The notes: generated by a model from the letters alone, not told the origin. A stretch of DNA of 64,000 bases from Clostridiales bacterium UBA7273 (GCA_002472405.1 DKRV01000011.1:13303-77302); one strand, 5' to 3'. Numbered from the stretch's first letter, positions 7,632 to 16,347 are shown. Numbers and translations are program-made.

Positions 7632-9650
7632 TTATGCCATGGCTTCGTTCTGCTCTTTTTTCGCCATGATAAACTCGTATGCGGTCAGTCCGCCGACGAG
7701 GATGAGGCCGATCGCGTCGGTCTTCCAGCCGGGGATGATGAGTGTCAGACCGCCGACGATGAACAGGATGCGGAACAGCCAGTTGAGCTTGCGCTTGACA
7801 AAGCCGTTTAGGCCGGCTGCGACGCCGTAGATACCGAGCATCGCGCTCAGGCAGATGGTGACGATATCGACCCAGCTCTCAACATCAACAAAGAGCATCG
7901 AGGGGCTGTAAGCGAAAACATAGGGGACGATGAACGCGGCGATGGCGAGCTTTGTCGCATTGACGCCGGTTTTCATCGGGTTTGACTTTGCTATCGCGCT
8001 GCCGGCATAGGCTGCAAGCGCAACAGGCGGAGTGATATCGGCGACGATGCCGAAATAGAACACGAAGAAGTGAGCCGCGACCGTGGGCACGCCGAGCTTC
8101 ATGAGGATGGGCGCGCAGGTCGCCGCCATGATGCAGTAGTTAGCCGTGGTGGGAACACCCATGCCGAGGATGATGCAGCAGATCATGGTCAGGAACAGGC
8201 CGATGATAAGGGTGTTGCCGGACAGGGCGACGATGGCGGTGATGAGCTTGGAGGCAAGACCGGTTACGGTGATGCAACCTGCGATGATACCTGCCATTGC
8301 GCAGGCGACGGCGACTGTGATGGTGCCCTTGCCGCCGGCTTCGAGAGCCTCGAGGAACTTTGCCGGAGTAAGGCGGCTGTCCTTATTGATAACGCCAACC
8401 ACGATGGCCGCGATGATGGACAGTGCCGCTGCCTTCTGCATGGTGTAAACGTTCAGGCTGACGAGAACGACCAGCAGAACGATGGGGATGAGCAGATAGC
8501 TCTTGACGGCAAGCTCCTTGCCGGGAACCATTTCGCTGCGCGAAATGCCCTTGAGGCCGAGCTTCTTTGCTTCGAGGTGGACCGCAATGAATATACCTGC
8601 AAAGTACAGGAACGCCGGGAGTATCGCCTTGAGCGCGATCTCGCCGTAAGAAATGCCGACATACTCGGCCATCAGGAACGCCGCCGCGCCCATGATGGGT
8701 GGCATGATCTGGCCGCCGGTGGATGCAGCGGCTTCAACGGCGCCTGCAAACTCGGGCTTGTAGCCGGTCTTTTTCATCATGGGGATGGTGACGGAGCCGG
8801 TGGTGACGGTGTTGCCGACCGAGGAGCCGGAAACCATGCCGCACAGAGCCGAGGATATGACCGCGACCTTTGCCGGGCCGCCGGAGGAAGCACCGGCTAC
8901 CTTGTTTGCAAGGTCGATGAAGAACTTTGCGATACCGGTGCGCTCAAGGAACGCGCCGAAGACGATAAATACGACGATGAACTTTGCGCAGACGTTTATC
9001 GGGGTGCCGATAACGCCGCCGGTGGTGTAGAACAGCGTGTAGATCACGCGGCCGAGAACGAGCTGGATATCCATGCCCTTGGAGAGCATGCTCCAGAACG
9101 TGTACACGACCAGTGCGCCGGCAACGCACAGGATGGGAACGCCGACGCATCTGCGGCACAGCTCGACAAGGGAGAGAATGCCGACAATGCCGATGACAAT
9201 GAAGGTCGGGGTCATTTTCGACGCGCTGGTCAGCACGGCGATTATGGAGTCAAAGTTGAACGCATAATAGAAGAAGCAGGCAGAGCCCACGATCATGATG
9301 ATCCAGTCAAACCACGGAATGTAGTTTTCCTTGACATGGTGCTTGCTCATGGGGTAGTACAAAAAGCCCATGAGGTCAACACAGCCGAGGAAGATCATGA
9401 GGCGAACCTCAAGCGACGCCGTGCTCCACAGGGTCGAGAAAATGCAGTAGACCGAGAACAGCGCCATGATGCAGCGGATGACCATCTGCGGCGCGCCCGT
9501 CCAGATACGGGTGTTCGACTCGCGGTCATACTTTTTCATGACCTCATCGACCTCGGCAGCGGAAACGGTCTCAAACTCATCGGACGATGCGCTGTCAGTC
9601 TTTATCTCCTCAGCCGGAGCCGTCGGATCCTTTTTCTTGGACAGAGACAT
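7632..9650 (-). CDS. TRAP transporter permease, fused small and large subunits (TAXI type)
   Basis: 672 aa. The first 55 residues are hydrophilic (Lys, Glu, Ser rich). Several N-terminal helices correspond to the DctQ-like part. The DctM-like part follows, with typical glycine-rich stretches such as SSALCGMVSGSSVGN (near 275-290), TTGSVTIPMM and GGQIMPPIMGAAAF. It ends with a soluble KKEQNEAMA tail. Fused permeases of this kind work with TAXI-family periplasmic-type binding proteins in sodium-driven uptake. The matching binding protein lies directly upstream (9818-10798). Substrate cannot be read from sequence; dicarboxylates and glutamate are known for relatives. The leader between the two genes contains two strong stem-loops. 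Confidence 0.92.
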   Translation of the reverse strand: MSLSKKKDPTAPAEEIKTDSASSDEFETVSAAEVDEVMKKYDRESNTRIWTGAPQMVIRCIMALFSVYCIFSTLWSTASLEVRLMIFLGCVDLMGFLYYPMSKHHVKENYIPWFDWIIMIVGSACFFYYAFNFDSIIAVLTSASKMTPTFIVIGIVGILSLVELCRRCVGVPILCVAGALVVYTFWSMLSKGMDIQLVLGRVIYTLFYTTGGVIGTPINVCAKFIVVFIVFGAFLERTGIAKFFIDLANKVAGASSGGPAKVAVISSALCGMVSGSSVGNTVTTGSVTIPMMKKTGYKPEFAGAVEAAASTGGQIMPPIMGAAAFLMAEYVGISYGEIALKAILPAFLYFAGIFIAVHLEAKKLGLKGISRSEMVPGKELAVKSYLLIPIVLLVVLVSLNVYTMQKAAALSIIAAIVVGVINKDSRLTPAKFLEALEAGGKGTITVAVACAMAGIIAGCITVTGLASKLITAIVALSGNTLIIGLFLTMICCIILGMGVPTTANYCIMAATCAPILMKLGVPTVAAHFFVFYFGIVADITPPVALAAYAGSAIAKSNPMKTGVNATKLAIAAFIVPYVFAYSPSMLFVDVESWVDIVTICLSAMLGIYGVAAGLNGFVKRKLNWLFRILFIVGGLTLIIPGWKTDAIGLILVGGLTAYEFIMAKKEQNEAMA

Positions 9651-9675
9651 ACGAGAACAATCCTTTCATTCCGAT

Positions 9676-9714
9676 GCTTTGTTGAGCTCAGGGGGTCTCT
9701 GAACTCAACAAAGC
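9676..9714 (-). promoter_or_regulatory. Stem-loop in the leader of the TRAP permease gene
   Basis: GCTTTGTTGAGCTCAG pairs with CTGAACTCAACAAAGC: a 16-bp stem with one mismatch and a 7-base loop (GGGGTCT). It lies 26 bp upstream of the permease ATG at 9650 and just upstream of the AGGA ribosome-binding site. It may modulate translation or protect the mRNA end. No T-run follows, so it is not a classical terminator. Confidence 0.55.
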
Positions 9715-9746
9715 ACCGGGAGTCTTTGTTGTAATGCATTTACTGC

Positions 9747-9780
9747 AATGACTACGGCACAAAAAAGTGCCGTAGTCATT
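9747..9780 (-). promoter_or_regulatory. Perfect stem-loop between binding-protein and permease genes
   Basis: A perfect 14-bp stem (AATGACTACGGCAC / GTGCCGTAGTCATT) with a loop of six A (plus strand). It begins 38 bp after the binding-protein stop. Such hairpins downstream of abundant binding-protein genes commonly stabilise that part of the transcript or attenuate readthrough into the membrane subunit. The role here is inferred. Confidence 0.6.
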
Positions 9781-9817
9781 AATTATACTTTAGTTTTGCG
9801 TTAAGATGCCGTTAAAC

Positions 9818-10798
9818 TTATGCGGCGGTGTTAACGGTGATGTCCTTCTCCGCGAAGTACTTTGCAGCACCGGGGTGGTACGGTACGTCTGCGATGGAGG
9901 CTGCGAAGTCAGCGCTCAGCTCTGCCTTCTTTGCGTGGCCGATCTCGTCGATGTTATCGAAGATAGCGGAAACAAAGTTGTAGACAGCTGCCTCGGAAAC
10001 GTCGTTGCGAGCGATGACGACTGCTGCAACAGCAACGGTGGTCACGTCTTCGGGAGTGTTGTAGACGTCCTTGGAGATGGTGTACTCTTTGTAGTAGGGG
10101 CTGGAAGCGATCAGGTTGTCGATGTGCTCCTTATCGAGGGAGACGAGGTAAACCTGCTTGCTGGTGCCGAGGTCCTGAATTGCGGGGGTGGGAGCGCCTG
10201 CGACGACGAATGCTGCGTCGATCTTGCCGTCCTTAAGGCTGTCGGCAGAATCGCCGAAGTCAAGATACTCTGCCTTGATGTCGTTCTCGGTCAGGCCGTA
10301 TGCGCCGAGGAGGTCAAGTGCGTTGAAGTAAACGCCCGAGCCCTTTGCGCCGATGGAAACGGTCTTGCCCTTGAGGTCGGCAACGGTCTTGATGTTGGAA
10401 TCGAGGGTTACGATCTGGACCTGCTCCATGTACAGAGCTGCGACTACGGAGAAGTCGTCGATCTTATCGGTGAAGAGCTTCTCGCCGTTGTAAGCATAGC
10501 TCATAACGTCGGACTGTACGAAGCCGAGCTGAGCTGCGCCTGCGTGGATATCCTCAACGTTTGCCTGAGAACCCTTGCTGACGACTGCGGTAACGGTGGT
10601 AGAGGTCTTATCGGAGACCTGCTGTGCCAGAACGGTACCGAAGGCATAGTAGGTGCCCTGCTCGCCGCCGGTCACGAAGTCGAGGCTGACTTTGCCGTCA
10701 TCTTTTGCGTCTGTGCCGCCGTTATCTCCGCCGTTCGAGCAAGCGCACAGCGCGAAGACCATAACAACAGCCAGAAGCATAGCTATTATTCTTTTCAT
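9818..10798 (-). CDS. TAXI-family TRAP solute-binding lipoprotein
   Basis: 326 aa. Lipoprotein signal: MKRI, a hydrophobic run, then the lipobox FALCACSNGG with the acylated Cys near 20. A low-complexity GGDNGGTDAKDDGK linker leads to the NMT1/TAXI domain, with LDFVTGGEQGTYYAFG (near 38-53) typical of TAXI proteins and SIGAKGSGVYFNALDLL in the middle. It should capture solute outside the membrane and deliver it to the fused permease encoded downstream. The start is set by AGGAGGAAAAAC. A consensus promoter lies 73 bp upstream. Ligand unknown. Confidence 0.92.
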   Translation of the reverse strand: MKRIIAMLLAVVMVFALCACSNGGDNGGTDAKDDGKVSLDFVTGGEQGTYYAFGTVLAQQVSDKTSTTVTAVVSKGSQANVEDIHAGAAQLGFVQSDVMSYAYNGEKLFTDKIDDFSVVAALYMEQVQIVTLDSNIKTVADLKGKTVSIGAKGSGVYFNALDLLGAYGLTENDIKAEYLDFGDSADSLKDGKIDAAFVVAGAPTPAIQDLGTSKQVYLVSLDKEHIDNLIASSPYYKEYTISKDVYNTPEDVTTVAVAAVVIARNDVSEAAVYNFVSAIFDNIDEIGHAKKAELSADFAASIADVPYHPGAAKYFAEKDITVNTAA

Positions 10799-10871
10799 TA
10801 TGTTTTTCCTCCTGTTGAATCTGAATTTTCTGTTTTGAATAATGTCATCTGTAAAAATTCATCACAAATGT

Positions 10872-10900
10872 ATTATACACTCTCAGGAGCGGCATTTCAA
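10872..10900 (-). promoter_or_regulatory. Promoter of the TAXI-TRAP operon
   Basis: On the minus strand TTGAAA (10900-10895), a 17-bp spacer, then TATAAT (10877-10872). This is near-consensus for the housekeeping sigma factor and lies about 75 bp before the binding-protein start codon. Confidence 0.7.
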
Positions 10901-10924
10901 GTCCAAAAATGAAATTCAGACTTT

Positions 10925-11090
10925 GGAAATTTGCAAAAAATTTCGCAAGCTAATGTATTTTTAATTGAATTTTCGCCGTTTTTTCAAGCGTTTTTGCAAT
11001 ATCTGCTCACTATTTTGCAATTTGGGACTATATGTAGTTGCAAAACCGTGGGGCGCGCTCCTGCAAGTTTTATTCTTGCAAATTGCATTT
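10925..11090. promoter_or_regulatory. Gene-free divergent region with five TTGCAA palindromes
   Basis: The stretch between the TRAP promoter and the hom promoter holds no supportable gene and none of the dispersed repeats. It is AT-rich and contains the self-complementary hexamer TTGCAA five times (10931, 10994, 11015, 11038, 11076). The cluster may be a binding array for a regulator of either flanking operon, or compositional bias. Confidence 0.35.
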
Positions 11091-11157
11091 TCGTCATTCT
11101 GCCCTATTTTGCCGGTCGCTTATTGTTGCTTTTTTACATGGTTTTTGAAGAAAAGAC

Positions 11158-11186
11158 TTGCATATTATCGATGCTCATGTTATATT
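11158..11186 (+). promoter_or_regulatory. Predicted promoter of hom-lysC-asd
   Basis: TTGCAT (11158-11163), 17 bp, TATATT (11181-11186). The -10 matches five of six consensus bases and the spacing is ideal; the -35 is weak. Transcription would start near 11193, at the edge of the palindrome at 11196-11215. Confidence 0.5.
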
Positions 11187-11195
11187 GTTCTCATC

Positions 11196-11215
11196 TCAAA
11201 AACATATGTTTTTGA
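11196..11215. promoter_or_regulatory. 20-bp perfect palindrome at the hom transcription start
   Basis: TCAAAAACATATGTTTTTGA is its own reverse complement over all 20 bp. It sits immediately downstream of the predicted -10 box and about 30 bp before the hom start codon (ribosome-binding site GGCGG). Position and symmetry suggest a repressor operator for the aspartate-family operon. No riboswitch-like leader is present in the short 5' UTR. Confidence 0.55.
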
Positions 11216-11243
11216 CTGAAAGACATATAAAGGCGGTAAAGAT

Positions 11244-12386
11244 ATGAACATTGCACTTTTGGGCTGCGGAGTTGTCGGCGGCGGCGTTCTGGAGATCGCG
11301 GATAAGCGCGCGGATATGTCGGTCAAATACGTTCTCGTGCGCAGGGACAAGCCGGAGCTTGGCGCAAAGGCCGTTAAGGACATAAACATTATATTAAATG
11401 ATAAAGAGGTCGATACTGTCGTCGAGGTCATGGGCGGCCTGTCGCCGGCGTTTGAATACGTCGCGGCGGCGATGAGAGCCGGCAAAAACGTCGTTACGGC
11501 AAATAAGCACCTTGTTGCACATTATTATAAAGAACTTGTTTCGCTTGCGGCAGAATGCGGCGTTGCGTTCCGCTGCACCCCGGCGGTCGGCGGCGGCATA
11601 CCGTGGCTGGTCAATCTCGAGCGTGTGAAGCGGCTCGACAGCGTGCAGTCGTTCTGCGGCATCATGAACGGAACGACAAACTTCATCCTCGACGCGATGC
11701 ACACCGACGGCTCGGACTTTTCCGAGGTCCTCGCCGAGGCGCAGAAGCTCGGCTATGCCGAGGCTGACCCTTCCGCAGACATCGACGGACTGGATATCCA
11801 GCGCAAAGCCGTCATATCTGCAAACGTTGCGTTCGATGCCTGCCTTTCGGAATCGGATGTTCCCGTGTTCGGCATCCGCAGCATCTTATCCTGCGACACT
11901 GCTGCGGCCGAGAGCAGATCGCGCATCTGCAAGATGCTCGCCTTCGGCGAAAAGAGCGCATCGGGCGCCGTGAGCTGCTATGTTGAGCCGTGCTTTGTGC
12001 CCTCGGGCGAGCTTGAGGCTGCGGTCTCAACAAACCGCAACGTCATTTCATTTGTCACCGAGCTTACCGGCAAGGAGAGCTTCTACGGTCAGGGCGCCGG
12101 GCGCTACCCCACCGCGTACAACGCCGTGGCCGACTGCGCCGACATAATCGGCGGCGTGAAGAGCTTCTACACCTCGCTCGTGCGCGACGTTCCCGTTGAC
12201 AACAACGTTGCTTCGCACCCGTACTATGTGCGCTTTTCCGGCAGCGACGAGTTTTTAAGCTCGATCGAAGCGGAAAAATGCGGCGAGGGTGTTGTAACGA
12301 TGCCCGTTCCCGTTGCGAAAATGCACGCATGGGCAGCAAAGGCAAAGGAGGCAGATCCCGGAGTGTTCATAGCCGGGCTCATATAA
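11244..12386 (+). CDS. hom: Homoserine dehydrogenase, short form without ACT domain
   Basis: 380 aa. The N-terminal Rossmann fold carries GCGVVGGGV (residues 7-15), then VVTANKHLVA and the central GGIPWL. The family signature region AEADPSADIDGLDIQRK supplies substrate-binding acidic residues and the general-acid Lys. It reduces aspartate semialdehyde to homoserine for threonine and methionine. The usual C-terminal ACT regulatory domain of Gram-positive enzymes is absent: the protein ends shortly after the catalytic domain at AGLI. This implies weaker or different feedback control. First gene of hom-lysC-asd; the next start is 6 bp past the stop. Confidence 0.93.
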   Translation: MNIALLGCGVVGGGVLEIADKRADMSVKYVLVRRDKPELGAKAVKDINIILNDKEVDTVVEVMGGLSPAFEYVAAAMRAGKNVVTANKHLVAHYYKELVSLAAECGVAFRCTPAVGGGIPWLVNLERVKRLDSVQSFCGIMNGTTNFILDAMHTDGSDFSEVLAEAQKLGYAEADPSADIDGLDIQRKAVISANVAFDACLSESDVPVFGIRSILSCDTAAAESRSRICKMLAFGEKSASGAVSCYVEPCFVPSGELEAAVSTNRNVISFVTELTGKESFYGQGAGRYPTAYNAVADCADIIGGVKSFYTSLVRDVPVDNNVASHPYYVRFSGSDEFLSSIEAEKCGEGVVTMPVPVAKMHAWAAKAKEADPGVFIAGLI

Positions 12387-12391
12387 TTACA

Positions 12392-13705
12392 ATGTTAAAG
12401 GTTGCAAAATTCGGCGGCTCGTCAATGGCGGACGCCGGGCAGTTCAGAAAAGTCAAGTCCATCATCGAGGCGGATCCGGCGCGCAAGGTCATCGTAGTTT
12501 CCGCCGCCGGCAAGCGCTTCAAGGATGATCACAAGCTTACGGATCTTCTGTATCTGTGCCACGCGCACAAAAAGTACGGCGTAAGCTGCGACCCCGTGTT
12601 CGATATGATCGCCGACCGCTATCGCGAGATATGCGCCGAGCTTGGGCTTTCGGTCGATATCGACTCCGAGCTTTCCGCGCTGCGCGAGGAGATCGAGGCC
12701 GGCATATCCAAGGATAAGCTCGTCTCGCGCGGCGAATATTTTTCGGCAAAGCTCATGGCCGATTTCCTCGGCTACGACTTTCTCGACGCGGAGCTTTGGC
12801 TGCATTTTTCCTTCGACGGCACCATCGACAAGGAGCGCTCCTACGAGGATCTTGAGCGCCTTGCCTCCGGCCGCAGGATAGTCACCCCCGGCTTTTACGG
12901 CGCAATGCCCGACGGCAGCATCCGAGTGCTCACGCGCGGCGGCAGCGACGTGACCGGTGCGCTGGCAGCAGCGGCGCTGGACGCCGACGTTTACGAAAAC
13001 TGGACGGATGTTTCCGGCATACTCATGGCCGATCCGCGCATAGTTGACGATCCCGACACTATCGAGCGCATAACCTACAACGAGCTGCGCGAGCTGAGCT
13101 ACATGGGCGCGCAGGTGCTGCATGAGGGAGCGGTGTTCCCCGTGCGCGAAAAGAATATTCCGCTGAACATCCGAAACACGAACGAGCCGGATCACCCCGG
13201 CACGCTTATCATGGAGCGCTTTGCCGACGAGGAGATTAGTGACCGCTTCATCACCGGCATAGCCGGGCGCAAAAATTTCTCCATCATCACCATTTCCAAG
13301 ACCGGGATGAGCTCGCAGATGGGCTCGCTGCGGCAGATGCTCGAGGTTTTTGAAAAGCACGGCGTGTGCGTTGAGTACACCCCCTCCGGCATCGACAGCG
13401 TGTCGTTCGTCGTCGCCGCCGACAAGGCAAAAGATCGCATTTATTCCATCGTCGGCGAGATCCGCGATGCGCTCAGCCCCGACAACATTCAGATAACCGG
13501 CGGAATTTCCGTCGTTGCCGCCGTCGGCCGCCAGATGGCCTTCAAGCCCGGCACATCGGGGCGCATCTTCGCTGCGCTCGGCAAGGCCGGCATCAACATC
13601 CGCATGATATCCCAGGGTCCGGACGAGCTGAACATTATCGTCGGCGTAAATAACGATGATTTTGAAAGCTGCGTGCGCGTACTATATAATAGCTTTGTAA
13701 AATAA
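12392..13705 (+). CDS. lysC: Aspartate kinase
   Basis: 437 aa from ATG at 12392. An upstream in-frame extension overlaps hom and lacks conservation. It starts with the amino-acid-kinase motif KFGGSSMADA (residues 4-13). RGGSDVTGALAAAALDADVYENW (near 185-207) is the substrate and ATP region. Two ACT domains fill the C-terminus (ISKTGMSSQMGSL; AVGRQMAFKPGTSGRIFAALG). It phosphorylates aspartate, the first step to lysine, diaminopimelate, threonine and methionine. No clear Shine-Dalgarno lies between hom and lysC, so translational coupling is likely. lysC and asd are separated by 14 bp. Confidence 0.94.
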   Translation: MLKVAKFGGSSMADAGQFRKVKSIIEADPARKVIVVSAAGKRFKDDHKLTDLLYLCHAHKKYGVSCDPVFDMIADRYREICAELGLSVDIDSELSALREEIEAGISKDKLVSRGEYFSAKLMADFLGYDFLDAELWLHFSFDGTIDKERSYEDLERLASGRRIVTPGFYGAMPDGSIRVLTRGGSDVTGALAAAALDADVYENWTDVSGILMADPRIVDDPDTIERITYNELRELSYMGAQVLHEGAVFPVREKNIPLNIRNTNEPDHPGTLIMERFADEEISDRFITGIAGRKNFSIITISKTGMSSQMGSLRQMLEVFEKHGVCVEYTPSGIDSVSFVVAADKAKDRIYSIVGEIRDALSPDNIQITGGISVVAAVGRQMAFKPGTSGRIFAALGKAGINIRMISQGPDELNIIVGVNNDDFESCVRVLYNSFVK

Positions 13706-13719
13706 GGAGTAAAGTCAAA

Positions 13720-14712
13720 ATGAAAAAATACAACGTAGGTATTCTCGGCGCGACCGGTGCCGTCGGACAGGAAATGATGAAAATTCTCGCCGAGCGCAGC
13801 TTCCCCGTCGGTGAGCTGAGGCTGCTTGCAAGCCGCAACTCCGCAGGCAAGGAGATAAACGGCCACGTCGTCGTCGAGGCATGCAGAGAAAACTTTGAGG
13901 GTCTGGATATCATCCTGGGCGCTGCCGAGAACGACATTGCCGAGCGCTTTGTCGATGACATCAAGGCCTCGGGAGCTGTGTTTATCGACAACTCCAGCGC
14001 GTTCCGCCTCTGCCCCGACGTTCCCCTCGTCGTTCCCGAGATAAACCCCGAGGACGTGAAAAAGCACAAGGGCGTCATCGCAAACCCCAACTGCACCACC
14101 GTCATCTCCTGCACCGCGGTCAACGCGCTCAACGCAGTCTCCCCCATCGAGAGCATGGTCGTTTCGTCCTATCAGGCCGTTTCCGGCGCAGGCGCTGCCG
14201 GCCCGAAGGAGCTTTTCGGCGAGGTCGAGGCTCTCGCCAAGGGCGAAAGCTACGAGCCGAAGGTCTTCGCTTACCAGATCGCCTACAACGTCATTCCGCA
14301 GATCGGCGGCGAACAGTTTGCCGGCTACACCTCCGAGGAAATGAAGCTTCAGAACGAGGGCAGACGCATCATGCATCTTCCCGAGCTGAAGGTCAGCTGC
14401 ACCTGTGTGCGCGTGCCCGTCGTGCGCAGCCACAGCGTTTCCATCTGCCTGAAAACCAAAGAAAAGATCTCCGTCGAGCGTGCGCGCGAGGTCATCGCTG
14501 CCGCTCCCGGCGTGAAGCTCGTTGACGATCTCAACGCGCTGCAATACCCCATGCCGCTGGACACGCAGAACCAGGATCTCGTTTTCGTCGGACGCATCCG
14601 CGAGGATCTCACCGATGAGCGCGGCCTGAACATCTGGTGCTGCGGCGACCAGGTTCGCAAGGGTGCCGCAACCAACGCCGTCCAGATCGCCGAGCTTTTA
14701 GTGGCGAATTAA
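13720..14712 (+). CDS. asd: Aspartate-semialdehyde dehydrogenase, C-terminus supplied by a repeat
   Basis: 330 aa, start preceded by AAGGAG. The N-terminal NADP site is GILGATGAVGQEM (residues 7-19). The catalytic Cys is in NPNCTT (near 126), and SGAGAAGPKEL and RVPVVRSHS match the family. It reduces aspartyl phosphate to the semialdehyde that hom uses, completing the operon. The final codons read AELLVAN-stop, where the last bases coincide with the edge of a dispersed repeat (TTTTAGTGGCGAATT). The natural C-terminus was therefore probably replaced or trimmed by the repeat. The catalytic part is intact. Confidence 0.95.
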   Translation: MKKYNVGILGATGAVGQEMMKILAERSFPVGELRLLASRNSAGKEINGHVVVEACRENFEGLDIILGAAENDIAERFVDDIKASGAVFIDNSSAFRLCPDVPLVVPEINPEDVKKHKGVIANPNCTTVISCTAVNALNAVSPIESMVVSSYQAVSGAGAAGPKELFGEVEALAKGESYEPKVFAYQIAYNVIPQIGGEQFAGYTSEEMKLQNEGRRIMHLPELKVSCTCVRVPVVRSHSVSICLKTKEKISVERAREVIAAAPGVKLVDDLNALQYPMPLDTQNQDLVFVGRIREDLTDERGLNIWCCGDQVRKGAATNAVQIAELLVAN

Positions 14713-14850
14713 GGCTGCTACGGATACGGTGATTTCCGGTATCCCGGTGTCGAGGGTACCGACAAAACCGTAAAGCTGCTGCCATACATAAGTGCGGTGC
14801 CGAGTTTTGCGGCGCACCCCATTGGCTCTCCTGTCAAGGGGAGCAGGGCA
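14697..14850. repeat. Dispersed repeat arm, truncated by the IS30-type element
   Basis: Starts TTTTAGTGGCGAATTAAGG inside the asd stop region. It continues through the usual arm (CTACGGATACGG, CCCGGTGTCGAGG, GACAAAACCGTAAAG, AAGTGCGGTGC) and the CCCATTGGCTCTCC module, and breaks at about 14850 where the IS begins. Its partner material is found beyond 15960. Confidence 0.8.
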
Positions 14851-14851
14851 G

Positions 14852-15900
14852 ATAGTCAAGCAAGTGCAACACCATCAGCGAGAAAAACTTCGGCAGGGGA
14901 TCTCCAAGCGAGGTATTTTCTGGGGCGGTTGTTGATCTCGCGGACAGCAGCGTCCAACTCATCTTGTGAAACGGCGCGAAAATTGCAGCCCTTGGGATAA
15001 TAAAACCGCAGGATATCATTCGTGTTTTCGTTTGTACCGCGCTGCCACGGCTTGTGCGGCTCGGCAAAGTATATAGGTGCGTTCAGCTCCGCCTCCATCT
15101 GCCGGAATTCGGAAAAGTCCGAGCCGTTATCAAGACTGACGCTTCTCACCGGAACGTCTTTCAGCAATTCGGTAAGGACGGCTCTTGTCATCGCTGCTTC
15201 GCGCCCGGCTAACAGCCCGGCTTTCAGAAAGCGGCTCTTGCGGTCTACAAGAGTTACCACCAAGCCCTTGCCGACTCCTCCATACACCGTGTCGCCTTCC
15301 CAATCGCCGATCCTGCTTCTTTTTATGATCTACTCCGGCCATTCGGGGATGATCCGATCCGGCTGTATGGTGTTGTAGTTTGCATTTCTTGTCTGGATCC
15401 GTTTTCCACGCCGCCGAAGGTGCGTTTTTCTTGATATTTGAGGGAAATACTCCTTTGCAATGTAGCGATAGATCGTGGAGTAATGCAGCGGCTCTTCGTT
15501 CGGATGTGTCAGTTTTCTTCGTCCGCAGATAGCTTCCGGCGACCAATGCTCCCTGAGCCTTATCACCACATATTCCCATGTCTCCGTGCCCGGCTGTATG
15601 GCCCGTCTGACGCTCTACCGCCGGCGCTGGGTGTACAAAATCTGTGTGCGCCAATGATTATACCAGTACGGGTTATCCGGCTTTCGATGAGGCCGGTACT
15701 TTGACCGGTTTCGTTTTACTTCCCGGCTGACGGAAGATGGGCTGCGCTCAAGAACGGCTGCAGCTTTGCGCAGGCTGAAACCCTCACTTAAAAGTTTTTG
15801 TAGATATTTTCTCTCTTCCAGTGTAAACTGTGTGTAGGACAATACGGCTCACTCCTTGTGTGTGTTTTTGTGGTGATTACATTTTACACAAGTTGAGTCG
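14852..15900 (-). mobile_element. IS30-family insertion sequence (approximate ends)
   Basis: About 1.05 kb containing one transposase frame on the minus strand. Imperfect inverted ends are suggested by AGTCAAGCAAGTGCAA at the left and ACTCAACTTGTGTAAA read inward from the right. Both flanks are modules of the dispersed repeat family, so the IS inserted into, or next to, a repeat. Target duplications could not be identified with confidence. Confidence 0.7.
14856..15842 (-). pseudogene. IS30-family transposase with two in-frame TAG codons
   Basis: A single minus-strand frame runs from TTG at 15842 (preceded by AAGGAGTGAG) to the stop at 14856. Three pieces share the frame. They are an N-terminal HTH (FTLEERKYLQKLLSEGFS, then SVSREVKRN), a middle domain (REHWSPEAICGR, STIYRYI) and the DDE catalytic domain. 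The catalytic motifs are IGDWEGDTV, LDNGSDF and GTNENTNDILRFYYPKG. Two amber codons interrupt it, one after YTQRRR at about 15615-15617 and one after IIPEWPE at about 15327-15329. There is no frameshift and all three catalytic acids remain. Family length is about 320-350 aa, as here (328 codons). Most likely a recently inactivated copy. Confidence 0.85.
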
Positions 15901-15960
15901 TGTTGTCTCTATTTTTTCATCTCCCCGCCCTTCGGTGGGGTGTTGCACTTCGTATGATAA

Positions 15961-16291
15961 CCTGCCTACTTCCCCTCAAGGGGAAGGCATTTTAGAGGCG
16001 CTTTTACATTATATCAATACATGTTTTGCGTCAGCCCGACCGGAAAGTTCCGACGAAACCGGAACACACGGGCGATCAATGATCGCCCCTACAAGCTGCC
16101 GTTGGCCACAGTGAAGAGGTAATAGTGAATAGGTGTGGTGTGCGCAAGCGCACGGATTTAAATTCATTAGCCCTTTGGGCGAATACCTCATTTCTTCACT
16201 TTTACCTTTTACTTATTACTTCGCAGACGCAGTCTGCGCTGCCGGGCCACCGGAGATATATGTATCCGCAGCTGCGTCAATTCGCCTCTGC
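15961..16291. repeat. Dispersed long-inverted-repeat element downstream of the IS
   Basis: Begins with CTTCCCCTCAAGGGGAAGGC, then the arm TTTTAGAGGCGCTTTTACAT (15990). It includes GGGCGATCAATGATCGCCC (near 16071) and ends CAATTCGCCTCTGCAAAAAA near 16290, next to the rpmB terminator. Bases 15901-15960 hold only the IS flank and a small CCCGCCCTTCGGTGGGG hairpin. No gene is seen in 15843-16347. Confidence 0.8.
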
Positions 16292-16300
16292 AAAAAACGA

Positions 16301-16326
16301 AAAAAGCTCGCCGTTATGGCGAGCTT
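16301..16326 (-). terminator. Intrinsic terminator of rpmB
   Basis: AAGCTCGCC pairs with GGCGAGCTT around a GTTAT loop. On the minus strand it is followed by a T-rich tract (complement of the A-run at 16292-16305). It lies 22 bp after the rpmB stop. Confidence 0.8.
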
Positions 16327-16347
16327 GTTTCGGGTAATATCAGGTTA

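Noticed and set aside
8070..9734. 554-codon plus-strand frame
   Set aside because: Antisense to the TRAP permease; composition is Asp/Gly/His-rich nonsense typical of a reverse frame.
10931..11215. 94-codon plus-strand frame
   Set aside because: No ribosome-binding site; Phe/Leu/Cys content reflects T-rich intergenic DNA that contains the hom promoter.
14856..15842. Genome-wide reassignment of TAG
   Set aside because: Other genes here end cleanly in TAG (24550 membrane protein, 32388 GTPase, DUF951), so TAG is a normal stop in this genome.
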